A stretch of 64,000 nt of DNA from Chrysopilus asiliformis (Eukaryota; Arthropoda; Insecta; Diptera; Rhagionidae), in contig OZ035960.1 of assembly GCA_964034945.1 (NCBI GenBank), positions 14,263,903 to 14,327,902 of the forward strand. The letters run 5' to 3'. This document shows, in pieces, positions 10,250 through 23,338 of the stretch (the first letter of the stretch is position 1; every line of letters begins with the position of its first letter). Position numbers and translations under genes: made by a program. The notes under the pieces were generated by a model. That model searched no databases, was not told the DNA's origin, and was given only the letters and a program-made list of their open reading frames with translations.

Positions 10250-11256
10250 TAAACACATTTCGTCTCTAGAAATTTCTCGCGGCGTTGCACCGTTTTCGAG
10301 AAAATAGAGAAAAATCAAAATCCAAACAGACCACTCCTGTCCCGACTCCCACAAAAATTTATTGAAAGAGTTTGACGATTGGCAATAGTAGTTTTTCTTG
10401 CGTTTATTTTTAATGTTCAACACCTATTATGCTATTTTACAACTTCTACCTTCTCGAAAAAAAATTAAAAGCAACAAAATTTTCCCCAACAAATTCATCA
10501 TTGCCACTTTGTGAGCGAAAAATGTTAAAAAGATTATCGCTTGGTGATGACCGACCAAAAAAGCCAAATAAGCTCCACATCACACTTAACTTTCAGAAAA
10601 AAAGGAAATTGGAATGGCTGGGATAATTTTTTTTCCGTCGTCAGATGACGGCAAAGGAATCTACAGTGACACGCTTTTTCTGTGATTGCTTGCAGAAGTT
10701 ATTCCAGGCGTTTCTGAGGATTTGTAAAGTGTTTTTTTCCTCCGATATTTTTGAACTTGCGGTACCTCCAGTGCTGCTCCCAGGCATGACATTTTGTTGT
10801 TAGTTCAGTCCGGCACGTGTTTAATTTTGTCGTCTGTTTAAAAAAAAACTTGGGGGATTTCTTTTTGACATCTTGAACTTTTCAAAACCGATTTAATTTG
10901 ATATTTACCCTGGTATTAGTTATCATCGTCTTAGTGGTACAATTTTTTCATCTTGAGAAAAATTTTACATTTATATTCCTTTGTAAGACGAAAGTCGATT
11001 TTTAGTAGGATATGAAAAGAAAAATATCGTCGGTTTGCAAGCAGAATCCTGTGAGTAAAACATTTTGGTTTCGAGGAAATTGAGTTTGAACATTTTAATA
11101 AGTGTATGTAATTTTGGACTTATTTTCAAAATAAAATATAAAAAAATAGCGCCGCAGGATGACATCGAAGGACGTATGAGCGAAAACTGTGCTACAAGTT
11201 ATACGTTATCCTCGCTAGGCCCGAAACTTTTCAATCTTTCTTCGTTGTGAGTTTAA
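10250..11256. other. Inverted DINE-like arm, then unassigned sequence
   Basis: Bases 10250..10320 are an inverted copy of 9377..9450 (AAACACATTTCGTCTC, then a CACCGTTTTCGAGAAAA block). From about 10400 to 11256 I see no gene; the 65-residue frame at 10429..10626 has no recognisable motif. One GCGCCGCAGG motif lies at 11149. Confidence 0.5.
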
Positions 11257-11531
11257 CACGTTGGCTACCATGTGAGTCACCGGTGTACACACACTATTGT
11301 CATTACCGTCAGTTTCTCAAGTTCCATGGTTGAGTGCAGTCGTTCGTGCGGTACAAAGGGGGGGGGGGGGGGGGGGGGGGTTTTGTGGAGCATATTTCAT
11401 GTGAAAAATTTGTTGTGGTAAGTTTTTTCCGTTATATTTTATTCGATTCGTTCGTGTACAGAAATGATTTTTGCATTTTTTCCCAGTGTATACTAGCGGA
11501 GTAAGCGTTTTTTTGGCTGGTAGCCAACGTG
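11257..11531. mobile_element. piggyBac-like MITE (copy P2), inverted relative to P1
   Basis: TTAA at 11253..11256 and 11532..11535 flank inverted ends CACGTTGGCTACCA and TGGTAGCCAACGTG. The interior is the reverse complement of P1 with high identity. The main differences are a run of 25 G at about 11358..11382 and the sequence just after it, where P1 has a short ordinary sequence. Confidence 0.85.
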
Positions 11532-13758
11532 TTAAATCAATTTCATAATATTTACAATTCAGTGGTTTCTAATAAACTATACTTAACTCAATGCCATTTT
11601 ACGAGTAGAACTTGCAGAATTGATTGATTTTGATTTAAATACCAATAAAACATTCCGTTCAGTTATCTTTAACTATTTTATTGTTATGATCTGGTTTGCA
11701 AACGTGTTTTGAGGTTATTCGCAGCCACAACTGATAAAGTGCAAATTAAACCGCATTAGAAAGCAAACGGTAAGCCGGGTGGGGTCATATGTTGAGCGCC
11801 CGAAACGTCATTGTAGGATGATCAACGGGAAGATACTCCAAATACGACCACGATTGCATAAATATGTTTCAAGAAACAACAAACCTAGCTGGATAACAAA
11901 TTTACACACGATGGTACGGTGGCCACTACCGGAGCTCGCTATATGACAGAAATGTCTGCGACCCATAAAAGTGTGTTATACAATGATAACCAAATCATAA
12001 AAACCGGACTAACCGCAAACCAGGGAGCTCCTGAATACACAAAATTTCCAGGATAGCTTGACTCTCTGTTAGCCAGAGACGGGGTGTAGAAGTACAGCCA
12101 CCACGAATCCATACCATCCGCACGTATAAATTTCGAGGGCATGCATAGATACGTGAAGAAGGCGTAGATTTATACTACATCCTACTATTTGTGAATATAA
12201 ATCGACAAATATTTTTATGCATGTTGAATGTACATCGTTTTTGCATGTGTCGCCGAATTTAACCCAGAATTTTCGGGATAGCCCTCCGGTAAAGGCAAAC
12301 AATGAACTAAAGTTATAGCGGGTTTGGACAAAACAAGCCAGACGCACGTTCGAACCCACATACACTTGCATATTTTATGAATTTTATTTAACAAATTTAA
12401 TTTTCGGACAATTTGCATAATTTTGTCCGAAGTTCTACTCTGTGTACACACAAAAACAAATGAGCGTCCCTAACACCTCCGCCAGATCGAAATACGTGTA
12501 GAATCCTAAAGGGAATATTTACCGACAACCAAAACAGTTTCCAGTTTATTTTTCTTAGCTTTTATTCGATAAATGCTAACATGTCCTCTGTTTGTTTGTT
12601 GTTTTTCCAGCGTATGTTTTGGATATATTCTGTGGAGTAGGGGTTTTTTCAGGGGGACAGGATTTGCGGTAGGTATATTAGGGGTTTAAAGCCCTTTGGC
12701 CTTTACAGCGTATTACGACTTTATCCTACTTGTTACGTTACTACCAATTTTTCGTATTTTCTATTATCCTTTTTGTTATTGAATAAGTAAACCGTCCTTT
12801 TATTCGAGCCAGGTTATATTTTTGTTACTTCATCATGACGTCATCATTTTGTCTTAAATGGTTATCGGATCGAAAAGAAGTTAAAGAGCGAAGCATATCA
12901 TACTTGGCGAAAGTCGGAGCCAATGATTTTGGTAAATGAAAGAAGCCATTTTGGAGTTTTCGAGGTCGGGAATCTACAATCAAGTAAATATGATTAAGGC
13001 ATTTATCTAAATCAGTCCTTTATAATGCTTGAACTATGTCCGAATTTAAAGTTCTTACTCCGTTCGGTGATTTAATAATATTTTTTTTTGTTTGGATTGA
13101 CAAAAACGCACACAATTCGTGACAAGTTTTTCCCTCTCGTTTTCAAAATTTTTTTTTGTTGGTGCTCTGAAAATAATAGTAGTGGTTTGGTTAGATCTAT
13201 GTAGTTTTGAGGCATAAATACATAAATACCATAAATTCCATAAATAAATACATACATACATATAGCCATAAATACCCAAAAATCAATTCATCAACCACAT
13301 TGCATATATCAAAAGCTAGAGCCGAATTAGCCAAACTACTACGCAATTTGGATTCAGTGATACCAAATTAACCAGAAAAAACCCCTTACCATCGAATGCT
13401 CATCAAAAATGTAATTCCAATTAATTTTATGTATTTTTAGCTATCATCAAGTTTGACAAGAAATCAAAACTACTCTAAATAAATTCCGAAAGCAAATTCG
13501 ATAAGCTGGAAAATTTTCGTCTATAAATTTTCCAGTGAAATGATGCTCTGTGACTTAATACTGTTTTCGGTAGAAAATATCTAATTAATATGCGTTGGGT
13601 ATCTCTCATTGGTCGTTAATCTTACGAGTTATGAAACTAAAAGTTCTTTAGATAGAAAATTACTGTTTTTGTTAGAATAAAATTTCTATGAAAATCAAAA
13701 TAAGTTGAATTATTTTCCTGATGTGAGAAGAATTCATAAGTTTTGCTTTATGTAGATA
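11532..13758. other. Stretch without recognised genes or repeats
   Basis: Locally less AT-rich (11760..12500), with overlapping minus-strand open frames of 64-100 residues, none with a recognisable domain or splice structure. A GTTCGAACCC string at 12350 recalls a tRNA B box, but no cloverleaf can be built around it. Confidence 0.5.
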
Positions 13759-14751
13759 TGGTAAACTGGGGCACATTCGGCTCGGGTCACATTTTGCAAT
13801 AGGGCACATTCGGCAGTGCCATTTTCACTAAGAGAAAGCTTCCGGAAGCAATAGTGATAAATCGTGACCTAGCGAGGGTGTACACGGAGCAACTTTCGGT
13901 CATCAGCATGCCGCAACTTCACCAAATTGTAGGAAAGAAACGAGTGCGGCAAGAGGAGAAAAGTCGCCACTCGAAAAGTGTTCTTCTCGTCTTCTTTTAC
14001 GCACACAAACGAAGTCGCTCGTGTAGCACGTCAGCATGCATGTGTGCGTAATTTCATTGAGGCAGTCGGTGCTCGTAAACATATCTAAAACAAACAATAA
14101 TGAAATACCAGTTCCAGCTAATAATGAAATACCAGTTACAGGTAGTTTTATTTTTCAGGTAGGTAGGAAAGGGTAAATGCCATAACAATTTACCAGTCCT
14201 TATTCTTCTATTGTTGGCAGTTTCTATTTTGGCAATTGATGTTGCCTCGGTGCTAGCTAATAAAGAATGAGCTGGAAATGAGCTGGAAATACAACACATA
14301 TATGAGAACCACACACACATGAGCGATCGCTTGTTGTACACAAGTTTTTCCTACTAAAAAGTGAAGAAGCGTGTACGTCGGAAAGGCATTTTAAGGACTA
14401 AAAGTCGCCGCGACGAGAAGAAGCGTGTACGTTCGCACTAAGACTATTTGGGTAATAATATAAAGTTGAATATACCTTTGAACTGCCATTTCGTTCTTTT
14501 CTCGATCGGTCGACTCACTAGCTTGCCAGATTAGCATTTTCTCCTTGAGCGATGTCAGATGCAATTTCTTCGTGTGACATTTTTAAAAGTAAAAAAAATC
14601 CATTTTTTTTTAACACAAGTAAAAAAGTTTTTCCGTATTTTATAGCCAAATAATTTTTTTTTATCAAATCAAAAGTTTACCAATCCAGTGAAAGAATTTG
14701 GCAGGACATAGCTTGAAAAATAACCTGCCGATGGGGCCCCAGTTTTCCCTA
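13759..14751. mobile_element. MITE-like element with TGGTAAACTGGGGC ends
   Basis: Left end is TGGTAAACTGGGGCACATTC; the right end GGGGCCCCAGTTTTCCCTA is its imperfect inverted copy, and GCCGA/TCGGC lies just inside both. TA is next to both ends. Inside are two small duplications: AATAATGAAATACCAGTT twice at 14096..14137, and GAAGAAGCGTGTACGT at about 14364 and 14418. No transposase frame was seen. Insect repeats with …AAACTGGGGC termini are common, but I cannot assign a superfamily. Confidence 0.55.
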
Positions 14752-17048
14752 TACTTAAATATTTTGAAAAAAGCAATAGTTGGATTAAAATTAGAAATGT
14801 CTGATGTAAAATCGAACTACAATGTGGACCCGTCGTTGTGGGGTTTCAGTAGATTGTAAAAGTTTTAGAAATACCGAAAACAAAACCAGAAAAATCACTT
14901 TTTTGTATTAACTTTTGAGAAGTTTTCCTTTCAAAACCGCTTCGAAAGAAAATAAATTGTATACGGAACTGAAAATCACGAGTTTTTAGATTTTGTGCAA
15001 ATCTCGTAATGGTAGCTTTTGATTAAAAAGTTTCGTGAAAATCGGTTCTGCAGAACTCCAGAACTAAGGATGTACGGAAAACCTTATTTATATATTGAAA
15101 AAATATATAAAAATTGTTTGTTTTGATAAATCCCACAGAAAATTCACTATTCCTTAAAAATTACAAAGAAAGTTCCATTTTCTGCGAGAGGCAAGGAGAG
15201 TGGGAATAAGTTGTGCAAGTAAAATCCCTCGCAACCTACGTCTTAACTTCTGCTATCGCCAATAGAAATTTTAAGTGTTATGAAATTCGGTCGAACCGCA
15301 CAAACACCCAACCGTTTTTTTTGAAATTTTAATTTCATTGTTTAACATTATATTAGTGTAAAATTTAGGTTTAATAAACAGAGCATCTCAAGAATTATTA
15401 ACAAACTTGCATAGCTTCAAAAAACTTTCGTATTCCCAGTTAGCTATTGAGGTATAATAAATGTATTGGTAACTTCCGTAAACGAAGAGGCTTAGTGAAA
15501 CTCGGATCCCTTCTGGCATAAACATGATCTGATACGATCTTTAAGGGACTTTGTATACAAAGAAATGCGATAATGCCGGGCCGGATAAGTTTCCCTTAAA
15601 AGAAAATTTTCTTCAAGTTTTTAAACCAAAAAAAGGGGAAAACTATTCAAAGTAAATGGGGGGAAAGAAAATACAACGAGGAGCATGGAGCAAAAAGGAG
15701 TTGTGGGACCCGATTTCGAACAAAGCCCAAAAAGCATCAACGTATAGGATTAATATTTGTTATGCGGCACTATACATATGTGTTTGTGTGGATGAATTTT
15801 AAAATACACAAATCGATAAACAAGTCCGGGTTTGGTGTTAAGATTTTCGGTCCCTTGATGACGACTTCGGTCGAAGAAAGTTGCAAATTTCGTTACTAAA
15901 CAAATAGAAAGGCCTTTTTTCTAAGGATATTTATTTTTCAATCTCATTGATGTCGTTCTGAAAAAGGGGTTTAATTTGCTTACTCCTCGACGTATCCATT
16001 TGTGTATTCACACCAGAAAACGTACAGGCGAGAATTCCGCCTTGATAAAGGATGAGTACCAGAATAGACACCTATTTCAATGTTTGATATTACGTCGGTA
16101 TAACTATAGTTTTTTTTCACATATAGTATGTTAAATCGTGGTGGAGACTTCACCAAAAAAAAAATGTGATGAAAGGGACAAATTTCGCTTTGACAGGGTG
16201 TTTTTTTATGTATTTCTTGTGTTTTTCAGGAAGGATTTTGTCTTGCTTGATGGAATGAGCGATTTTCTCAATTTTGAATCTCATGGGACCATCAATAAAA
16301 GTGAAAAAGAGTGCTTTGCGGTTACTTTGGTGTCAGCGTTGTCGTACTCGTCATCGTCATCAGTTTTAAGGAAGATGAAAAGAAGGAATCAATGCCTTTT
16401 CTGGCTATCAAACATATTACAGTGGAATCTTCTCTAATCGTCACCAGAGAGCAGAACTGTGCTAAGTCCAAATCTGTCAAAACTCATTTTTTATTATCTG
16501 TATTACTAGTCGCACGTTCTATAGGGGTTCTAATGGTTCAAAACTAGTTTTAAAACTACATAATTCTATATCTAAAGCATGGAAATACAATAATATAGCC
16601 TGAGAAATTGTTAGAAAGTATCCTAGATCCAAATTTCTTCAAAAATCAGGGCACATAAAATTATTTTCAAAAAAAAAAAATTTTTTGTTGTCTTTAAAAT
16701 GTTGTGTCGAATTGTATTTAATATATTTTACCACTTATAGTCATATATAAAATAGATTTTTATAAAACAAAAATTTCAACCTTAAACTCCTGAAAATTTT
16801 GCAAAATGCGACTTAAGAACTGAACAGAATGCGAGCGTTAACGCCGGGTGTACGCGTCACTTTTTTTTAAACCAATGGAGCGCCATTGATGCTAACAGAA
16901 TGATGACGGCATGTCACCGCTGCCGCTGAGTTTGAACTCAGTTCAAAAAGTGCCGCAACGGCAATTTTAAGGTCTTTTTGAGTTTAGAAATATTGCTCGA
17001 CGGAGGTGTGGGGGGGAGGGGGAAGGAGATGTCCAAATAAAATCATTA
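14752..17048. other. AT-rich stretch without recognised genes
   Basis: Short open frames only. The overlapping plus-strand frames at 16138..16547 show no domain. No terminal inverted repeats were noticed. Confidence 0.45.
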
Positions 17049-17263
17049 AGCCTAAACCACAATTATGCGTGCGTGCGTGCGGCATTATTTAGTTCTGGCA
17101 TCTAGTAGTTGTCATCGCGTCTAAAAGTAGAGACTGAGCCTACTCTACGCGGCACGGACGCGGCAACGCGTCTGAGCAACGCGCAATTATACATTTACTC
17201 ATATAAATGCGTAGTTTTTACTTACACCGCGTCGGTGCCGCACGCGTAATTGTGGTTTAGGCT
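17049..17263. mobile_element. PIF/Harbinger-type MITE, TTA target site
   Basis: Inverted ends AGCCTAAACCACAATTATGC and the matching CGTAATTGTGGTTTAGGCT are flanked by TTA at 17046..17048 and 17264..17266. A 3-bp TTA duplication is characteristic of PIF/Harbinger. The 215-bp GC-richer interior is non-coding and holds several CGCG-containing words (ACGCGTC, CACGCGT, CAACGCG). Confidence 0.8.
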
Positions 17264-19599
17264 TTAACAGCCCATGGTTTAATGCACATGATCCTTAATA
17301 AAAGTTCTTAATTCAGCAAAATTCTGTAGAATCGGTTTTTGTGTTTTGAGGTAATAAACAATTGCCGCCAGAATTTGAATTTTTCTTCTTCAAATCTCTG
17401 CGAAATATCTGTAACTACTTTCATTTTTGCCAAAATATTTTGTAGCTATTCTAAATTTTCCTTACGTTCTCTGTTGAAACAATTTTTATCTGTATTTTAC
17501 TGTCTTCTCGAATATATGCTTGATTTTGTGGTTCTCTGGTTTTCTTAGGACCGTATTTTTGTGGCCACATGAATGACGCTATTCAAGATTTATCTACGCC
17601 CTTCTGTTTGATCCAACTTTTGTTCGAGAGGACATGCTTAGAAGCTTAGTGGGCCGTTTCCCTGTTTTTAATGTGTTTCTTTTTTCTTGCACGGTGGATT
17701 TGTTTTATTGGATTTTCCTTAACCATAAGCCTGCACGTTTCCGAAACTTCTGGTCCATAGTTCAGCTTTTGTGTTTTCATTGTGTATTTTTGGTTATTTA
17801 TTTTTTTGTTGTAGCTAAACTTGCTAAACAGTACAAAAAATCCATAAAACTTAGTAAAAGCTTTGTATATCTGTCGAAGGACTCAGCAAATAAATAAATA
17901 CGAGTATAGAAAGAAGTGTGTGATGATTGATCTGTTAACTGGTGACGGTATAACTTTGGCCAAGAAGAAATATTTTCTCATATGCGTTGCAAAACATGGA
18001 CCGACAAAGTCTACCACATGCTTGTAAAGTATAGATTCGAGATAAGAAGAAGAATAAGAAGTTTGAGGAAAGGTAAACGACACCTTTCCAGGCGGAAGGC
18101 GCCGTCTTAGACGACTGAGGTGTTTTGAGTGTTTGTGGAAAGATGCTCGACAGGAGCCAGAGAATGACAAGTGCGTGTCAAAAGCTTTTGGCTCACAAGT
18201 GCTAAGATGAAAATTTCCACCCTATACCAAGCGTTCACCAATATGAGCCGAATGTTGTCGTATGACGAGCAGCATTTATAGCCAAATTGATCTCATCGTG
18301 GCTGGTGAAAGTGACGTTGATGAGGACGATGAATTTCTTCACATCTTAGATCTACTCTTTTTCTAATACCTGGTCGTCGTCGGCGTAGTTAGGCATTGAG
18401 CAGACGGTGAAGGCACAATTTTTGGCTGAGTAACATTGCTACTTATTGATTTTTTCTGGCACCTACAGCACAACACAAAGATTTAAACGTGACTGAATCT
18501 CCGCCAATTCAACATATAAACATATTTATTTATTCGTAGTTACCTATTAGTATATATCCTTATCATATACTGATATAATGTTAATATATGTAAACTAGTA
18601 AACTGTACTAGAGCTAAGTAGGGTTAGGGGGATGAACCTAGTCTATATACGATATAAGTATGCGGTAATGGTGTACAGTGTTTGAATATTGAGGGATGAC
18701 TGCCAACAAAATATTCGTAAACAGGATGCTGTTTCATCGTTATGTATGTAACATTTTCAGTTTTCTGTCCGGAAGCTTGAATACGATTTTCCATATAGAT
18801 TTTCTCTAGTTGTTTGCCAGATATTCATCTATATTTATAGATACCCATTCGTGCATAGGATCAGATAAGGCAAAAAGCTAAAAGAAAATCAATTTTGATT
18901 TACAGTGGCAGGTGAAATTAGTTTTGTAACACAGATTTCGTGTTCCCTTTTTGTATACTTACTACATATATGAATGATTTTTTCATATTGTTTTGTTTTG
19001 TGCCTCCAAGACAGTTTGCTTCTCACATTCTTCTATCTATTTTGTTTGTATTTGTTGAGTTTTTTTTTTGATCTTTCTTCGGTGTTATTTTTTGATGAGG
19101 GTAAAAAGGAAAAGAAAATAAAATATAAAAAATGGAAAGTGAAAAGAAAATAAAATCATATAATCTTTAGCCTACGGAAATAGATTTCATCTCATGGATG
19201 TACTCCTCCTGATTATCTAGAGTATGTGCATGTGTGCACATATGTAATTGGCAGATTTTCCTTATAATTTTCCCCGAATCAGAAGAAAATTCCTATGCCC
19301 CAAAGTCCGAAAATTAGGTTATCGTTTCTGATATCACCAAATAAAATTTCATCCGATTTGTACGCCTCCAATCTAAGATCAATGTTTTGTCTTTTGTTGA
19401 TATGTTTTTTATTTGAATTAATTCAATATAGTCGCTTCGATGGGTCGAATAAGGATTTCTTTGAGAATCTGGTTTCCTGTCAAAATTGAATTTATTTATA
19501 ATTTTGCGTAGGTATTCATTCGATGAATACAGGCGTGAATTTTGTGCTCCCGAAATTTCTGTTCCGCTGTTTGTCACAATTTTATTTGAGTCAAAAAGT
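17264..19599. other. AT-rich stretch without recognised genes
   Basis: A hydrophobic plus-strand frame at 17634..17897 (87 residues) reflects T-rich DNA rather than a clear membrane protein. It has no plausible splice partners. Nothing else is assigned. Confidence 0.45.
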
Positions 19600-20148
19600 A
19601 AAAGTCTAAACCAGTGATTCCCAACATTTTTCGCCAGCGTTACTCCTAGTTTTTAGTTTGCAAGCAATTCGCAGAAATCTATCTTTTACATTTTAATGAA
19701 AATATATCAATAACGGTAAAAGATGACGGATAACGGTGAAAAACAAAACTATCGAGAATGTCATTCTCAATAGTTTATCTCGTACACGTACATATAACCA
19801 GCAAAAAATCGTTATTTTGGAGATAATCGCTAACAACTGATTTTTTTTTAAATAACTGTAATCTCGATAACGGCTTGAGACACGCAGTTCTAGTGAAGGT
19901 TAAAATGTGGGGAATTTTATTGTCTCCAACCCTTGCCGTACGTAAGAGTACCGAAAAACGCATAATTTCGAAGTAAATCGCGAAAAACGAAATTGCGATT
20001 TTTGAAAACCCGCCATTTTTGTTATTTCCGGTTAACCAGAATCCGTTTCAGGGTCAAAAATGCCTGTAAAATTTCATGGCTCTAGGTTTAGTAGTTTTTG
20101 AAAAAGTTTGTACACAGTCTGACAGACTGACTGACAGACAGAAAGACA
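19600..20148 (-). mobile_element. DINE-like family B, 5'-truncated copy
   Basis: It matches the fuller copy at 28930..29658. Shared blocks are TCAATAACGGTAAAAGAT, GCGATTTTTGAAAA with CGCCATTTTT, TATTTCCGGTTAAC, AAAATTTCATGGC, and a CTGACAGACTGAC microsatellite ending CAGAAAGACATTTTT. The part corresponding to the family's hairpin end is absent. Instead a DINE-A element begins immediately, in the opposite orientation. Confidence 0.7.
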
Positions 20149-20420
20149 TTTTTATACCCGTATGGTGAAACCAAAGGGTATATTAAATTTGCCTTACCGT
20201 TACAAAGCCAAGATCCCGTCATCACACAAAAAAATGAATTACGCCAGTGTGTTTAGAATGATAAAAAAAGTTGAATTTAGCATGTCCGTCTGTGGCGCGG
20301 ATTTCGGGCGCACGGATTGAGCTACATACTTGAAATTTTACGCAGATCCGTTTTTCGTAAAATGCGAGGCTAAGTTCGTTCATGGGCAAAAATTGATCAT
20401 TAGGGGGGGGGGGGGGGGGG
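20149..20420 (+). mobile_element. DINE-A copy A2, 3'-truncated at a G run
   Basis: It begins TTTTTATACCCGTATGGTG and runs collinear with A5 to CATTAGGGG, where a run of 18 G replaces the rest. It retains only one CTGT unit where other copies have many, so the microsatellite has contracted here. Confidence 0.8.
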
Positions 20421-21330
20421 TTATCAATGTATAGTTAATGTATACAAACGAAGTAGTTATTTGTGTGTGTAGAAAATATTCGGCAGCAATCCCACCGAAT
20501 ACTTTGTGAATGCTCAGCACCCACAGCAATCGATTTAAGATGTAGGAAAACATCTTTTCGGTGTTTATGTTTCGGTAATATAATTAATGAAATTACTTAG
20601 AAATAATCTAAATTTAAATAAATAAGAATTTCTCTTTAAAAATGTCGTTTCAGATAACACGCCCACCTTTCATATTTTTTTTTTTTTGACATCATTAAAA
20701 ATTTTAATAAGATTTTGATTTTCTTACATCACTTGATATCCGTTTGATGTTTACCATCAAACATATTTCATTAAAACACACAATGCGTGACAATTTTCGT
20801 TATCCTGTTTATCAATTAATCTAAACTTAATGAGGTAAATTGGAGATAACGCTAAAATTTGAAAACTTCTTGAAAGCCACTTTTAATTATGAAGGAGGGA
20901 ATTTCTTTGCGGATACGTTGAGTACTTAATGTCAAAGATTTCAACACATATGTAGATTTTGTACTTGAATTTTAATTATGTAAAAAAAAAGAACTTTAAT
21001 TACTGAAAGTAACTGTGAAACTTTCTCAGAATTAATATCAATAATTCAAAGGATTTCCATGAGGGACTCTTGTATATATGAACTGTGATGACTTGAAAAT
21101 TGATAGAATTAACTTTTAAATTTTTTTGAAATGTTTGCTAAAATACTTCATGAAAGTTGCTAGAATAATACTTTGGATATGTAATACAAACACAAAATAC
21201 GTTTCTTGTGTAACATTCTTCTGATACCGCTTTTTTAGAGTACGGTGACCATATTTTATTTTTGGTCAATCCTGGACAATAGAGCCAGGGGAGGTATGAA
21301 ACGGAACATCAACGAAACAACAAAATTTTA
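20421..21330. other. AT-rich stretch, one hAT-like terminus near its end
   Basis: No gene is seen. A phrase TACGGTGACCATATTTTATT at 21240 matches the left end of the element at 23339. No partner right end was found nearby. Confidence 0.45.
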
Positions 21331-22140
21331 TCATACTAATATATAAAAATTAGCTGGTGTCTGTCTGTATGTTCCTCTTTAACGTGAGAACAACTGAACT
21401 GATTGACCTGAAATCTGCCACGGCAATTTGCTGTAGGTCTGGTTCCAACACAGGCCTATTAAACATAACAAAAGCTATAATTGCCAATCTGGCGACCCGT
21501 ATGGTGATATTCGTATCATAATTTGAGCAGTTGTACCAAAATTCCACTTACTTATTCCAATCGGATTTTGATGTATGGAAGTTTCATGTAGAATCATATC
21601 CTAAATAACTTTTGTTCTTGGACTTTTTTGATAAGATGCATCGTTTTTGAGATATTCGCAAAAAACGTTTTCATTCGTATGGGGGGTACCCCCCCTAATG
21701 GTCCATTTTTGCCCATTAACGAAAGTAGCCTTGCATTTTACGAAAAACGGAACTGTGCAAAATTTCTAGTCTCTAGCTCAATCCGTGCGCCCGCAATCCG
21801 CGCCACAGACGGACGGACAGACGGACAGACGGACGGACGGACGGACAGACAGACGGACGGACATGCTAAATTCAACTTTTTTTATCATTCCAAACACACT
21901 GGTGTAATTCATTTTTGTGTGTGATGACGGGATCTTGGCGTTACAAACGGTAAGGCAAAGTTAGTATACGGGTATAAAAAGCAGCCCGAGTGTGGGTGGG
22001 GGTAATGGTAGGGGATAAAGTGAATCCGAATTTGAATGCTGAAATTTTGTTGTCTTTTTGTTAATTTTTTGAAAACTATTATCCGAAGAGAAAATACTTA
22101 AAAAAAAGGACTTAACTCTAGGCTATCTAATTTATAACGA
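21331..22140 (+). mobile_element. Helitron-like copy H5, interrupted by DINE-A copy A3
   Basis: The 5' end TCATACTAATATATAAAAAT follows an A, as in the other copies. The element runs to CACAGGCCTATTAAA (21462), is split by A3 (21461..21980), and resumes with AGCAGCCCGAGTGTGGG. In the uninterrupted copies these phrases are joined (ATTAAAAAGTAGCCCGAG). The 3' hairpin and CTAG end are missing; similarity fades near 22140. Confidence 0.75.
21461..21980 (-). mobile_element. DINE-A copy A3
   Basis: Full set of family features: AAACATAACAAAAGC terminus, an ATTGCCAATCTGG remnant of the 3' hairpin, GGGGGGTACCCCCC palindrome, GACGGACAGACGG microsatellite, and final ACGGGTATAAAAA. About 10 bases are lost between the hairpin and ACCCGTATGGTGA. 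Confidence 0.85.
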
Positions 22141-22245
22141 ACTCAATGACATTTAAGATTTTTTTGGGGAACAACTTTTGTTTTTGAAGTAGTGGCTCCT
22201 CTATTTTAGGGCAACCTTTAGTAGTATTACCGCCTTTTATTTAAG

Positions 22246-22380
22246 TTTTTTACTTTCCTCTCCTATAGAGGGAAAGTATTGTTTTCCTAACGGAATGTGA
22301 CTCGAGATCGGGGGCAGACAGAAGCTTGAGGGTAGTTTTGTGTTGATTCCTACTGATATTTTTTTATAGTTATCGTTTCG
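22246..22380 (+). mobile_element. DINE-like family B, 5'-end fragment
   Basis: TTTTTACTTTCCTC followed by the hairpin partner AGAGGGAAAGTATTGT, then GATCGGGGGCAGACAGAAG, as in the copy at 34087. Similarity ends within about 130 bp. Confidence 0.6.
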
Positions 22381-22384
22381 CATC

Positions 22385-23338
22385 AGAAAAAAATTTCCCT
22401 GCGGCATAAATCGTTCAATTTGGATCTCCTATTATTGTGGTTTTTGAACATAATCCCATAATTTTTAATACGTATATTTGTGAGATACAGTTTATGCCAG
22501 CATTTCATATTAAATGATATAAAGGATATGCGAGAAAAAATCCAACCCCACGTAAAAAGTTGAGGAACACTGATATAGTGAAACCATTTCAATTATTATT
22601 TCACTAAAAAATGTTTTTTTTTCAGCAAAAATTTCATATTTTAACGTCTTTGTAGAACTAAACGCTGTATAAAAAATCATTATTTAAACCCAAAACGACT
22701 TTACTGGAATATAAAGTAAATGGCAAAAAGGAATTTCATTTGTATTTTCCCATCAGGTGAAATTTCAATGCAGAGATAAGAAAATTGAAATAGAAAAATT
22801 GTTGAAATTGAGTAACAAAATAATACATATGTAGTAAATGTATAAAAATTCCCTTCCTTAATGTGGTATTTCACATCAAATTGTATGCCATACGTGCTCT
22901 GCGTTTATTTAACCAAAAGTTTATTCCAATCGTCGACATTCAATGAATTGTTAAAAGGATTTCCACCAAAAACTGTTGCTGTAGCAGTCCTCGGCATCCT
23001 AGAGAATTTTCATGATTTTCCTCATATAAGTCGCAACGGGAAAAGGGGGATAATATACTCGTAGTAAGCAACAATAGATTTTTTATGATATCCTAGTAAA
23101 ATATTCACGTAAAAGTTTCATAGTGCAGGGAGAGGGAGATTGCGGTGGTGTGTTTGTTTCGAAATGAGAGTATTTTCCACCGGATAAGTTCACTTTGTCA
23201 GAAGGTGAGTTGGAAAGCTATAAGAACTGGAATCCAGGACCATTTAGTCTTTAGTTTTCTTGATGTACTCGCACGAATAAAACATTACGGTTCCTTGATT
23301 TGGATGCAGTAGTGTGGACTATCTTTACGGTGACCATA
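22385..23338. other. AT-rich stretch with part of a minor repeat
   Basis: Bases 22390..22490 (CCTGCGGCATAAATCGTTCA, then TTTTTGAACATAATCCCATAA) match 26911..27000. No gene is seen. The frame at 22861..23064 has no motif. Confidence 0.45.

Noticed and set aside
12340..12365. tRNA-like B-box GTTCGAACCC
   Set aside because: No acceptor, D or anticodon stems can be drawn around it.
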